Assembly (NCBI GenBank): GCA_016787445.1
Contig: JAEUTQ010000057.1
Location: 1-64,000, forward strand
DNA length: 64,000 nt
From: Bacteroidia bacterium
GTDB taxonomy: Bacteria > Bacteroidota > Bacteroidia > B-17B0 > Aurantibacillaceae
Direction: 5' to 3'
Positions within the stretch are counted from its first letter, which is position 1. The number at the start of each line of letters is the position of its first letter. Position numbers and translations under genes: made by a program. Below are positions 1-9,229 of the stretch, one piece after another. Below the pieces are notes generated by a model. It was given only the letters and a program-made list of their open reading frames with translations, was not told where the DNA came from and searched no databases.

Positions 1-589
1 AGGAATGATCATGATGGGGAAAGATTTTGAAAATCCGTGGGGAGAAAAAACACCAAAAGGAGAAACGAAAATGATGAGCGCTATTTTAGACGCTGCTGTT
101 TTTCCGGGAACACAAGGCGGACCGCTTGAACATGTTATTGCCGCAAAAGCTATTGCCTATGGCGAAGCATTAAGTGATGAATATATGCATTACTGTGTTC
201 AAGTTGTTAAGAATGCTCAAACCATGGCGAAAGCTTTAGTTACGAAAGGCTACAAAATCATTTCAGGCGGAACTGATAATCATTGTATGTTAATTGATTT
301 ACGTAATAAAAATATTACCGGTAAAGAAGCTGAGAAAGCGTTAGGTGAGGCAGATATTACAGTTAATAAAAATATGGTACCGTTTGATGATAAATCTCCA
401 TTTGTAACATCAGGCATTCGTATCGGTACAGCCGCTATTACAAGTCGCGGATTAAAAGAAAAAGATTGTTTGAAGGTTGTTGAATTATTAGACGCAACCC
501 TAATGAATAAAAACAACGAGAAAGAACTAGCGAAAATCAGAAAGAAAGTCAATACAATGATGAGTAAATATCCTCTGTTTAAAGACTAA
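1..589 (+). CDS. glyA: Serine hydroxymethyltransferase, C-terminal part (5' end outside window)
   Basis: PLP enzyme that interconverts serine plus tetrahydrofolate with glycine plus 5,10-methylene-tetrahydrofolate in the cytoplasm. The reading frame is open at the left edge (the first complete codon begins at base 2), so roughly the C-terminal half is present. The visible part starts just after the usual PLP-lysine region and carries the family sequence [18 protein letters not shown] followed by the conserved [15 protein letters not shown] segment. The catalytic lysine itself lies left of the window and cannot be checked. A strong hairpin with a T-run follows the stop codon directly, so glyA ends its transcript here. 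The family assignment is secure; the start and length are unknown. Confidence 0.95.
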   Translation, partial: GMIMMGKDFENPWGEKTPKGETKMMSAILDAAVFPGTQGGPLEHVIAAKAIAYGEALSDEYMHYCVQVVKNAQTMAKALVTKGYKIISGGTDNHCMLIDLRNKNITGKEAEKALGEADITVNKNMVPFDDKSPFVTSGIRIGTAAITSRGLKEKDCLKVVELLDATLMNKNNEKELAKIRKKVNTMMSKYPLFKD

Positions 590-590
590 A

Positions 591-621
591 AAAAAGCCTG
601 TTCGTTTGAACAGGCTTTTTT
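591..621. terminator. Bidirectional intrinsic terminator
   Basis: Perfect 8-bp stem GCCTGTTC/GAACAGGC (596-603 and 608-615) with loop GTTT, flanked by an A-run on the left and a T-run on the right. It sits between the convergent glyA (+) and the small minus-strand gene ending at 620, so it can serve both. Confidence 0.9.
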
Positions 622-1015
622 ATTTTATTTTTATCGACTTCAACCAATTAATAGCCTCCTCTTCTGAGGAAAAAATCTGTGTAGGTGTAAGTGGCTTGTT
701 GGTATTAATGTAAAACGATGCCATTAACCGAGTCGATAAACTATTAATGACAAAAGCCGTAGCTTTCCGTAGTTTACAGTATTCCTCACTTGCGAATAAT
801 TTTTTTGCTTCCGAACTGTATGTATAATAACTGTTAACGCCATTCATTAACAAACAAAATGGTTCACCATTTGTTAAAGTTAGATTCGCCTCACGCATTT
901 TAATGGCGTCTTCCAATTCAATGTATTCCCCCTCTTTACCATCAATTCTAATAATATTTGATGCAATTAGCGTATGTGTTGTTTTGGAAAGTTGTATAGA
1001 CTCGGAGATAAGCAA
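620..1015 (-). CDS. Small STAS/SpoIIAA-like protein (DUF7793-like)
   Basis: 131-aa cytoplasmic protein without signal peptide or membrane helix. The composition (a central FCLLMNGVNSYYTYSSEAKKLF-type core shared here in part, then a helix and a C-terminal EEEAINWLK ending) resembles the STAS-like or DUF7793 proteins common in Bacteroidota, which are small single-domain alpha/beta proteins. Their biochemical role is not established, and I assign none. The gene stands alone: it converges on glyA through a shared terminator and diverges from the beta-barrel gene at 1090. A TAACTTTG element on the minus strand (1059-1052) could be its -7 box, but no -33 box is visible. Confidence 0.6.
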   Translation of the reverse strand: MLISESIQLSKTTHTLIASNIIRIDGKEGEYIELEDAIKMREANLTLTNGEPFCLLMNGVNSYYTYSSEAKKLFASEEYCKLRKATAFVINSLSTRLMASFYINTNKPLTPTQIFSSEEEAINWLKSIKIK

Positions 1016-1089
1016 TTTGACCTGTTTTTAGCTTTAGTAATTTATGTGCCACAAAGTTAGTAAATTTGATTCTATTCCATTTATTGTAA

Positions 1090-2172
1090 GTGAAAAACCT
1101 CAGTATAATATTAAGTGTTCTAACATCTGTAACATGTTTTTCACAACGACTTCAAGACACAAGCAGAAACGTAAATTTTTTGGCACTACCTGTAATTTTC
1201 AGAACTCCGGAAACAGGATGGGCATATGGCGCAACAGGCTCTATTGCTTTTAAAACGACACACCGAAACGATACGCTTACGCGCACTTCAGTTATCCAGG
1301 CGACAGGTATTTGGACAGAGCGCGGACAAAATTTACAAGGTTTAGACGCTACTATTTATTTTCCCAAGGAGAATTATATATTCTACTTCCAATCATCACA
1401 CACTTACTTTCCGGAAAACTTTTGGGGAATTGGCACAAAAACTCAAGACGAATGGGCCGAACGTTACGTTTATGAACAATTTCAAATTTCTCCGCACATC
1501 AAAAAGAAAATCTATAAAAGATTATTCATTGGGCTTATTGCGGATTATCAAAATGTATTTAAAGTAGCCTACTCACCTGGCGGTGTATTCGACAGCGCAA
1601 AAGTTTCCGGTAAATCACCTTATCAAATTGCAGGAGCGGGATTAAGTTTAAGCTATGATACCCGTAACAAAGCTTTCTGGCCCACCAAAGGTTTTTTTGT
1701 ACAAAGTACTTTTACAGGTTACAATAAAAATATTGGTTCGAGTTATGATTTTACGAAGTGGATAGTTGATGTTCGATTTTATCAACACTTATTTTTAAAA
1801 CATGTTTTAGCGGTTCAATTTTATAATTACTCTACGTTTGGTAATACACCGGTTAGAAATTATGCAGCCATTGGCGGTCAAGATAATTTACGGGGCTTTT
1901 ACAGGGGAAGATTCAGAGATAAAAATGCCGCAACAGTAATCGCTGAATTCAGAGCACCTATAATCTGGAAATTAGGCGTGTGCTTATTTGGCGGTGTTGG
2001 AAATGTTTACAGCACACAAAATCCCTTTGTAAAAAACGATTTACTCTACAGTTTTGGTGGCGGACTTCGCTTAACAATTCTAGAAAGAGATAAACTTAAT
2101 TTACGAATTGATTACGGTTATCACAACAAATACAACAGCGGACTTTACGTAACGATTGGTGAAAGCTTTTAA
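1090..2172 (+). CDS. BamA/TamA-family outer-membrane beta-barrel (D15 surface antigen domain)
   Basis: 360-aa protein starting at GTG with a Sec signal peptide (about residues 1-19, ending CFSQ). The rest is an alternating beta-strand pattern with many aromatic residues and ends in phenylalanine, as expected for a barrel substrate of the BAM machinery. Segments such as GAGLSLSYDTRNKAFWPTKG and IGGQDNLRGFYRGRFRD match the bacterial surface antigen (Omp85) barrel. There are no POTRA domains, so it is shorter than BamA or TamA and resembles the POTRA-less Omp85 barrels of Bacteroidota. The transported partner is unknown. A TAAATTTG element (1061-1068) precedes the gene. An alternative upstream frame at 1044 was rejected because it is out of frame with the conserved barrel. 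Confidence 0.75.
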   Translation: MKNLSIILSVLTSVTCFSQRLQDTSRNVNFLALPVIFRTPETGWAYGATGSIAFKTTHRNDTLTRTSVIQATGIWTERGQNLQGLDATIYFPKENYIFYFQSSHTYFPENFWGIGTKTQDEWAERYVYEQFQISPHIKKKIYKRLFIGLIADYQNVFKVAYSPGGVFDSAKVSGKSPYQIAGAGLSLSYDTRNKAFWPTKGFFVQSTFTGYNKNIGSSYDFTKWIVDVRFYQHLFLKHVLAVQFYNYSTFGNTPVRNYAAIGGQDNLRGFYRGRFRDKNAATVIAEFRAPIIWKLGVCLFGGVGNVYSTQNPFVKNDLLYSFGGGLRLTILERDKLNLRIDYGYHNKYNSGLYVTIGESF

Positions 2173-2177
2173 TCGAT

Positions 2178-3857
2178 TTACTTATAAAGCATCTTCATCA
2201 TTTTTTCATCACGTCTGTATATGTCAATATACATATGTAAGCCGGTAGAATCGTCGGCGCGAACGGTGTAATACTTTACGAAAATCGGAACCGGTTTCTT
2301 AATGCTTATTTGTCGTTGCACCGGTGTTAAAAAATACTCCATCAACGTGTCATAAGGTAATTTTAAAGTGTCATCACGAATCAAAAATTTCGCCGTCTCA
2401 ACAAATTTTTCCAAACGAATGCATCCATGACTTTGGTAACGATAAAATGTTTTAAAATATTTTTTACTGTTTGTATCATGCATATAAATGCCGTACTTGT
2501 TGTGAAAATTAAATTTACAAATACCCAAACTATTATCGCCGCCGATTCTTTGCCGGAATTTAAATGGTAAATAGTCTTTATTATATTTCTTCCACTTCAT
2601 TTTAGAAATATCCATCACCCTTCCCTTGTAATCCACACACTCAAAACCCTTCTTTCTCAAATAACTTGTGTCGCGTTGCACCATGGGTAATATCTCCTTC
2701 CACGCAATACTATAAGGAACATTCCAATACGGATACACCAACATATAATTGATTTTACTTTTTACTGCATGTGGCGTTGGCGTTTCGGGCTTCCCAACAA
2801 CAACATTCGACATTAAAACTAAAGTATCCCTCTTTTCTTTCTTGTCATATTCCCAAATGTGCAAATCGGCACTTGGGATATTTACCCAAAAATACTTTTT
2901 GGGGAATTCTCTTGGTTCCCATCGCCATCTCTCTAAAGCCATTTCCATCTGACGGATTATTTTTTCTTTATCGTAACCTAATGCTTGTCGCGTATACTTC
3001 CCTAATTTCCCGTCAGGTTCTAAGTTAAACTTAGGTTGAAACTTCTTTATTGCCTTCGCAATTTTCACACTATCATTTCCTTTTACCAAACTATCATACT
3101 CACCTGTAATCATCAATCTTCTCTTTAGATTCTGATAAAACAAAACTGTATCCGTCACGTTGGTGAACGAAATGGAATCCCATTGCAAACTATCGTTCTC
3201 TAGAATGAATTTCTTCAATTCAACCTTCAGAAATTTATAGCCTTCATGTTGAGGCTCTAATGAATCAAACGCAGCGCGAATGTTTCCGGTTTGCAAACCA
3301 TGATTGATTATACTTACCCAGTTACTATCCAGTTTTTTAGGATTCCACTCCAATAATAAACTATCGGGATAAAATCGTCCCTTATTTAAATGTGCGCCAA
3401 ACTTATAGCAAGCCTCCATTAATAATATTTCCGCTCTTGCAATTGCAAAGGCATCGTACACACTATCTTTCGAATTGAACCAAGTCTCCGACAATTCTAC
3501 AATCTTATCATAATGATAATCGTTCGGAATTAAACCATAATACCGTGCATCTTTGAATATGCTGATTAAGGTATCGGCTAACGAGTTCCATTTTGCCTTT
3601 TGTGTAAAATAAGGTGCTCCTTTTTCGAATTGAGGAAGAATATACTCCATGGTTCGGATGGTATCTTCCAAAAGAGCCAGTGTGCTGTAATTAATTCGTT
3701 TGGTTAGAAGAGAGAAGATTTCTTTTTTAACGGAAACATCCACATCCCGAACAATCTTAACCTTCACGACCTTTTTCTCTACAACCTTCTCCTCTTCGCA
3801 AGAAATTGCAAGCAATATAATGGCTATAAATAAAAAAGTTTGGTTAAGAAATCGCAT
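2178..3857 (-). CDS. L,D-transpeptidase, YcbB/LdtD type, lipoprotein
   Basis: 559-aa envelope protein that forms 3-3 peptidoglycan cross-links or related transpeptidation products. The N-terminus is a lipoprotein signal (hydrophobic stretch then AISC lipobox). A peptidoglycan-binding helix bundle is visible around residues 255-295 (KKFQPKFNLEPDGKLG then YTRQALGY). The YkuD catalytic domain occupies about residues 335-500 and contains SHGCIRL with catalytic Cys near residue 479 and His 477. The long N-terminal part before the binding domain is the scaffold domain typical of YcbB proteins. It lies 53 bp after the RND pump gene on the same strand and could be read through from the efflux operon, but no functional link is evident. 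The 3' end faces the outer-membrane barrel gene with 5 bp between stops. Confidence 0.88.
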   Translation of the reverse strand: MRFLNQTFLFIAIILLAISCEEEKVVEKKVVKVKIVRDVDVSVKKEIFSLLTKRINYSTLALLEDTIRTMEYILPQFEKGAPYFTQKAKWNSLADTLISIFKDARYYGLIPNDYHYDKIVELSETWFNSKDSVYDAFAIARAEILLMEACYKFGAHLNKGRFYPDSLLLEWNPKKLDSNWVSIINHGLQTGNIRAAFDSLEPQHEGYKFLKVELKKFILENDSLQWDSISFTNVTDTVLFYQNLKRRLMITGEYDSLVKGNDSVKIAKAIKKFQPKFNLEPDGKLGKYTRQALGYDKEKIIRQMEMALERWRWEPREFPKKYFWVNIPSADLHIWEYDKKEKRDTLVLMSNVVVGKPETPTPHAVKSKINYMLVYPYWNVPYSIAWKEILPMVQRDTSYLRKKGFECVDYKGRVMDISKMKWKKYNKDYLPFKFRQRIGGDNSLGICKFNFHNKYGIYMHDTNSKKYFKTFYRYQSHGCIRLEKFVETAKFLIRDDTLKLPYDTLMEYFLTPVQRQISIKKPVPIFVKYYTVRADDSTGLHMYIDIYRRDEKMMKMLYK

Positions 3858-3910
3858 AGGAAATTCTTAACCAAACTTACAAAAATAAATTAAGTGCTAT
3901 ATGTTAAATT

Positions 3911-6900
3911 CTAGTAATCCAGATTACCGTATTCCAGTTTCACTTTCTTAATTTTTAGAATGATGCGGCAAATCAAGATCATGAAAGGAACATACATCAT
4001 AACTATAGGCAATTCGAAATGATTCAAAATAATAATTGCTTTACGCTTCAATCTCTCTGCCATTAAATACATAGCCGGAACAACAACTAAAGTAATAACT
4101 GTTGCAAAGGCTAACCCGAATATCATTGTCCATGATAATGGTCCCCAAAACGTAACGTTATCACCGCCAAAATAAATATTAGGACTAAAGCTTGTAAACA
4201 ATCCTTCAAAATCAATATTCAAACCAACAGCCAATGGAATTAAACCTAATATAGCAGCAGTTGCCGTTAATATTACCGGCGTCATACGTGTGCGACCTGC
4301 TTCAACAGTTGCTTCCCATAAACTAACGCCACGCGCACGTTCCATTTCAGCAAACTCCACAAGTAAAATTCCATTTCGGACCGCAATACCACCTAAAGCA
4401 ATCACACCTACTCCTGTCATAACGATACTCATATCCATTTTGAAAATGGCTGTACCTAAAATAACACCAATTATACTAAAGAAAATTTCTGCCATAATAA
4501 TGATTGGTTTACCAAATGCATTAAACTGCATTACCAGAATCAATAACATTAATCCAAACGAAATTCCTAAAGCACCTAAGAGGAAAGAGCCTGTTTCTTT
4601 TTGCTCTTCCTGTTCACCGGTAAATGCAACTTCAACATTACCCACCGGATTATACAAGACTGCTGTGCGTTGTACTTTTGCAACCACTTCATTGGCATTA
4701 AATCCTTGCTTAACATCTGATGCTAACGTGATAACACGTTTAAAGTTTTTACGTTTAATTCCTCCGTATGTTTGAGCATAACGGATGTCGCACACCGACG
4801 ATAACGGAATAGAACGTAACATACCTCCCATATTCATATCGCGGAAAGTGATTTTTAAATTTTTGATGGTTTCAATATCGATACGTTGATCGTACTTGTA
4901 ACGCAATTGAACAGGGTACTCATCATCGGCATCTCTGAATTTTGTTGCCTCCGCACCAAACACCGCTCCACGAATCTCCATGGCGATTTGTCCGGTCATA
5001 ATTCCTTCACGATTAGCACGCTCACGATCAATGTCAAAAACAATTTCAGGTTTATTGTCTTCAATATCTTTCTTTAGCTCTACTACACCAGGAATTTTTT
5101 TCTCATCTATAAATCGTTTCAAGTTATTGGCATTGGCAATCAAATCCTCTAATCTTTCTCCTCTGATTTCTATGTTAATTGGTTTTGAGGTTGGTGGACC
5201 GGCCTGCTCCTTATTTGCAGAAATATCAGCACCCGGAATATTCCATTTTAAATTTTGTAATGCTTGCAAATATTTAGAAGTTGATTCTCCATTACGTAAA
5301 CCAAATCGCACAAAGTTAATTGCAATCTTTCCACGATTAGGATATGCATTTTGATCCTGATCTTGCGGGTCGGTTACACCAATAGTTACGTTAGTAATGA
5401 TGGATTCAACCACGGGATTATCTTTTCCTAAAACAGAATCTACCTTCGCTTCTACTTTGCGCATTATAGCATTTGTATAAACAGGGTCTGTACCAACAGG
5501 CAGTTTAACATAAACAAATACATTGTTCGGATCTCCTTGCGGGAAGAATACAACTTTAGGCTGACGTAGTGTGAAAAGTATAATTGCAATAACAAAAGTA
5601 GTTAATACAATTATTACCGGACGAACTGGTTTTGCTAAATTCCAATGTAAGAATTTTGTATAGGCGCGTTGAAAAGCAGGCCATGTTTTATTTTGCCAGG
5701 TACTGATGACTTTGTAAAGGATTAATCGATGCATTACCATAAATAATCCTAAAAATATCATGAGGTTACCAATTGCAGGATGGTTATTAATATGTGCTAT
5801 AATCGCAACTACTGTATATACAATAACCAATCGCCATCCTTTTTTTGAAATTTTCCCAAACTCTTTTTCCTCTTCGTGATGAGGCTTCATGAAATCAACA
5901 GCAAACACAGGATTAATAATGTAGGCAACAAAGAGTGATGCTAAAAGAGAAATAATGAGAGTAATTGGCATAAAGAACATAAACTTACCAATGATTCCTT
6001 TCCAGAAAGCAAGCGGAATAAATGGAGCTAAAGTTGTTAGTGTTCCGGACAACACCGGAAGGAATACTTCTCCTGCCGCCATTTTTGCCGCTGTTTTAAT
6101 ATCGCGCTTTCCATTATCAAACAAACGATGCGTGTTTTCTATTACAACAATCGCATCATCCACTACAATACCCAACGCTAACAGGAATGCAAACAACACA
6201 ATCATATTCATGGTAAAACCAATACCCGGCATGATCATAAAGGCAATGAACATGGATAATGGAACTGAGAGGGCTACAAACAAAGCATTCGTTACACCCA
6301 TGAAGAACATTAAGATAAACGTTACCAGAATAAATCCAATAATAATTGTATTAATCAAATCATGTAAGGTTACTTTTGTTTTATCCGACTGATCGCCGGT
6401 AATTGAAATTTCTAATCCATTCGGAAACTCCTTTTCCTTCATGTCTTTGATAATCTCACGGATTTTTTCGGAGGCTTCAATTAAATTCTCACCCGGACGC
6501 TTAATAATATTTAATGTAATTACATTTTTGCCTTTGCTACTCGAAAAACTTTCCTGTTCCTTAAATGAATCGATTACTTCCGCAAAATCTTTTAAGTAAG
6601 CTTTAGCGCCACTTTGTGATGTAATCACAATATTTTTTAACTCTTCAACTTCTTTAAATTCATTTTTAATACTCAAAGTACGTTTCATTCCATCCATTGG
6701 AACACTTCCCAAAGTAATTGATAAGTTTTCTGAGCCTAATGCACGCTGAATATCTCCTAATGTTAATTGAGACGCTTGCATTTTATACATATCAAGGTTG
6801 ATCTGAATTTCTCTTTCCAAATCACCCACCATTTTCGCTTCGTTGATTTCACGCAGACCTTCAATGCGGTCTTGTAAATCTTCCGCGTATTGCTTTAATT

Positions 6901-7375
6901 TTTTCAAATCATAAGCACCGGCAATGTTAATGTACATGATTGGAATTTCGGAGAAAGCAATCTCCTTAATCATTGGCTCACGCGTTAAGGTTTGTGGCAA
7001 GTCGGTGCGGGCTTCATCCACTGCGTCCTTCACTTTTTGCTTCGCCTTGTCAGGATTAATATCGGTATTAAACTCAATTACTACTACCGATACGTCTTGT
7101 AAAGAAGTACTTGTTACCTTTTTTATACCTGACACCGACTTTAATTTTTTCTCAATCGGTTTGGTAATAGTATTCTCAATGTTTGTTGGCGAGTTTCCGG
7201 CATTTACCGTATTTACGAAAATGGTAGGAACAGTGATATCAGGAAAACTTTCCTTAGGTAAACCGATATATGACATCACACCAACTATCGAAATAATGAT
7301 TGTGAGAATGTATACGGTTATCTTATTATCGATGGCCCAACTGGAGGGACCAAACTCTTTAAATTTATCTTTCAT
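3911..7375 (-). CDS. RND efflux transporter permease (AcrB/CzcA superfamily)
   Basis: 1154-aa inner-membrane proton-driven pump. It has the RND layout: TM1 near residue 20-40, a large periplasmic loop, the TM2-6 block at 340-495, a second periplasmic loop, and a final TM7-12 block. The acidic pair of the proton relay is visible in TM4 (LGIVVDDAIVVIE, Asp 406 and 407). About 50 residues at 510-560 between TM6 and TM7 are an insert with two extra hydrophobic segments (IVYTVVAIIAHI and NLMIFLGLFMVMHRLI), which ordinary AcrB lacks. The gene is the last pump component of the efflux operon, 28 bp after its adaptor. Substrate is not predictable: drugs, metals and lipids are all possible. Confidence 0.92.
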   Translation of the reverse strand: MKDKFKEFGPSSWAIDNKITVYILTIIISIVGVMSYIGLPKESFPDITVPTIFVNTVNAGNSPTNIENTITKPIEKKLKSVSGIKKVTSTSLQDVSVVVIEFNTDINPDKAKQKVKDAVDEARTDLPQTLTREPMIKEIAFSEIPIMYINIAGAYDLKKLKQYAEDLQDRIEGLREINEAKMVGDLEREIQINLDMYKMQASQLTLGDIQRALGSENLSITLGSVPMDGMKRTLSIKNEFKEVEELKNIVITSQSGAKAYLKDFAEVIDSFKEQESFSSSKGKNVITLNIIKRPGENLIEASEKIREIIKDMKEKEFPNGLEISITGDQSDKTKVTLHDLINTIIIGFILVTFILMFFMGVTNALFVALSVPLSMFIAFMIMPGIGFTMNMIVLFAFLLALGIVVDDAIVVIENTHRLFDNGKRDIKTAAKMAAGEVFLPVLSGTLTTLAPFIPLAFWKGIIGKFMFFMPITLIISLLASLFVAYIINPVFAVDFMKPHHEEEKEFGKISKKGWRLVIVYTVVAIIAHINNHPAIGNLMIFLGLFMVMHRLILYKVISTWQNKTWPAFQRAYTKFLHWNLAKPVRPVIIVLTTFVIAIILFTLRQPKVVFFPQGDPNNVFVYVKLPVGTDPVYTNAIMRKVEAKVDSVLGKDNPVVESIITNVTIGVTDPQDQDQNAYPNRGKIAINFVRFGLRNGESTSKYLQALQNLKWNIPGADISANKEQAGPPTSKPINIEIRGERLEDLIANANNLKRFIDEKKIPGVVELKKDIEDNKPEIVFDIDRERANREGIMTGQIAMEIRGAVFGAEATKFRDADDEYPVQLRYKYDQRIDIETIKNLKITFRDMNMGGMLRSIPLSSVCDIRYAQTYGGIKRKNFKRVITLASDVKQGFNANEVVAKVQRTAVLYNPVGNVEVAFTGEQEEQKETGSFLLGALGISFGLMLLILVMQFNAFGKPIIIMAEIFFSIIGVILGTAIFKMDMSIVMTGVGVIALGGIAVRNGILLVEFAEMERARGVSLWEATVEAGRTRMTPVILTATAAILGLIPLAVGLNIDFEGLFTSFSPNIYFGGDNVTFWGPLSWTMIFGLAFATVITLVVVPAMYLMAERLKRKAIIILNHFELPIVMMYVPFMILICRIILKIKKVKLEYGNLDY

Positions 7376-7403
7376 AATAATCTATTATTTGAGTAGTCGC
7401 TAT

Positions 7404-8513
7404 TTATTTATTATAAGCTACTTTATCACCCTCATTCACATTTTCAAAACCCATTGTAACAAGTAAATCACCGGCTGCTAAACCTTCCTTCACTTCCACC
7501 TTTCCATTATACTCGCGACCGGTTTTAATTACTGATTTTACCGCCTTATCATCCTTCACTACATAAACATATCTTTCGCCTGTTGTTGAATTTTGAATCA
7601 CACGAACAGGAATTACTACAACAGGTTGCGAAGAAACATAATCATTAATTTTTAAGCGAGTAACCATATTTGGATGGTATTCCTTCTTGTTATCTAACAA
7701 TACTTCAGCTGTAAAAGTGCGTGACATTGGATTAATTGCGCGAGAAGCATAATTAACTTTTGATTCCACCGAATCATTTAAATCCGGAAAATAAACTTTT
7801 GCAATATCATTTTTCTTTACTCTGCCGGCATAAGATTCTGCCAATTCAGCTTTCACCTTTAAATTCGCGAAATTGATAACACGAATAGCAGGAATACCGG
7901 GAGCAATGGCATTACCAACTTTAATATCCACGGCATCAACAGTTCCGTCGATTGGAGAAATAATTTTCGACATGCGTAATTGCTCTTGCAAGGTTGCCAT
8001 TTTCTTTTCTAAGCTTTCTTTATTTGTTTTGGCTTGTAAAAACTGAACCTCAGTTCCGATTTTTTGTTCCCACAGATTTTTTTGCTTTTCATATAACTGA
8101 TTCACCAGGTCAACATTCGTTTGTAAATCAGAAATACCTTGCTGAATAGCGCGACTATCGGTTTCAGCCAACACCTGACCTTTAGAAACTTCATCGCCTA
8201 CTTTAACATTAATTTTTGTAACCGTTCCGGGCATTTCGCTCGACAGGGCTACGTTCTCATCCGCATCCACTTTCCCTTGCACATCAATGTAGGTAGAAAA
8301 TATTTCAGGCGCTACTGATAACACCTCTACCAAATTTGCTTTCACTTCAACAGAATCGCCCATGTCTTTCTTGATTTCAACTTCCAACTTTTCTATTTGT
8401 TTGGTTAAGGCTTCGTGCTGAGCCTTTAACTTTTCAAGCTGAGCTTTCTTATCGGGTTGCGAACATGAAGCGATAAGGGCAGTAATTGCCATTAATAAAA
8501 CAACTTTTTTCAT
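7404..8513 (-). CDS. RND efflux periplasmic adaptor subunit, lipoprotein
   Basis: 369-aa membrane-fusion protein that links the RND pump to an outer-membrane channel. I take the ATG at 8513 because it begins directly with a lipoprotein signal (MKKVVLLMAITALIASC). The frame extends 12 codons upstream with Lys-rich sequence that would spoil it. After the lipobox comes a coiled-coil (about residues 20-55), a biotinyl-lipoyl-like half (GTVTKINVKVGDEVSKGQ), a second coiled hairpin (LQTNVDLVNQLYEKQKNLW), the returning lipoyl half (SPIDGTVDAVDIKVGN) and beta-barrel domains. It immediately precedes the RND gene, so it pairs with that pump rather than with the ABC pump, which has its own adaptor at 10493. 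Confidence 0.88.
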   Translation of the reverse strand: MKKVVLLMAITALIASCSQPDKKAQLEKLKAQHEALTKQIEKLEVEIKKDMGDSVEVKANLVEVLSVAPEIFSTYIDVQGKVDADENVALSSEMPGTVTKINVKVGDEVSKGQVLAETDSRAIQQGISDLQTNVDLVNQLYEKQKNLWEQKIGTEVQFLQAKTNKESLEKKMATLQEQLRMSKIISPIDGTVDAVDIKVGNAIAPGIPAIRVINFANLKVKAELAESYAGRVKKNDIAKVYFPDLNDSVESKVNYASRAINPMSRTFTAEVLLDNKKEYHPNMVTRLKINDYVSSQPVVVIPVRVIQNSTTGERYVYVVKDDKAVKSVIKTGREYNGKVEVKEGLAAGDLLVTMGFENVNEGDKVAYNK

Positions 8514-8554
8514 TTTTATAGATTTTACTTTTATTATCTTCTTTTTCATAATTT

Positions 8555-9229
8555 TTAATTTACCACTTCACCATCATGAAGTCTTATTATTCTATCCGTT
8601 TTATTTGCAAAATTGTTATCGTGTGTTACAATTAAAATTGTTTGATTATATTTTTCTTTCAACTCTTTTAAAATTTCAAAAACAATATCAGCGTTCTTTG
8701 AATCTAAATTTCCTGTGGGCTCATCGCCAAAAATTATTTTCGGCTCGTTAATTAAAGCTCTTGCAATAGCCGCACGCTGTTGTTGTCCACCCGAAAGCTT
8801 ATTGGCCTTCTTCAATGCCTGATCTTCCAATCCTAACATTTTTAACTTACTCATGGCGTTCTCTTCAATTTGTTTTTGATCAAGTTTCGCCAATTTCAAT
8901 GCCGGCAACATTACATTCTCCAGTACAGTAAACTCAGGAAGTAAATAATGAAATTGAAAAACAAATCCTATTTTCTCATTTCTTATTTCCGCCAAATCGT
9001 TTTTACTCTTTAAACTTAAATCCTCTCCGTCTAAAAATAAATGCCCCTTATACTGTGTATCCAATGTGCTTAACACATAAAGCAAAGTTGATTTTCCACT
9101 TCCGGAAGAACCCATAATAGACGCAAATTGTCCTTTTGGAATTTGCAAATCAACATTCTTCAACGCCTGAAATTCGACAGGGTCGTAAAAGAATTTTGAT
9201 AATTGTTTTGTTTCCAAAATAGCTTCCAT
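8555..9229 (-). CDS. ABC transporter ATP-binding protein, MacB/LolD type
   Basis: 224-aa cytoplasmic ATPase. Walker A GSSGSGKST is at residues 40-48, signature LSGGQQQR at 145-152, Walker B IIFGDE at 165-170, and the D-loop and H-loop (VTHD) follow. Size and motifs fit the MacB/LolD/FtsE branch, which drives mechanotransmission ABC permeases that work across the periplasm. Its start codon shares a base with the stop of the permease gene upstream (9229), so the two are translationally coupled and form one transporter. Confidence 0.92.
   Translation of the reverse strand: MEAILETKQLSKFFYDPVEFQALKNVDLQIPKGQFASIMGSSGSGKSTLLYVLSTLDTQYKGHLFLDGEDLSLKSKNDLAEIRNEKIGFVFQFHYLLPEFTVLENVMLPALKLAKLDQKQIEENAMSKLKMLGLEDQALKKANKLSGGQQQRAAIARALINEPKIIFGDEPTGNLDSKNADIVFEILKELKEKYNQTILIVTHDNNFANKTDRIIRLHDGEVVN

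Noticed and set aside
121-185. TTAAGTGATGA within glyA as a further LytTR site
   Set aside because: It is a single copy inside coding sequence with no partner at 21 bp.
4290-4775. Plus-strand open frames within the RND pump gene
   Set aside because: They are antisense shadows of a well-conserved gene and have no start or domain support.
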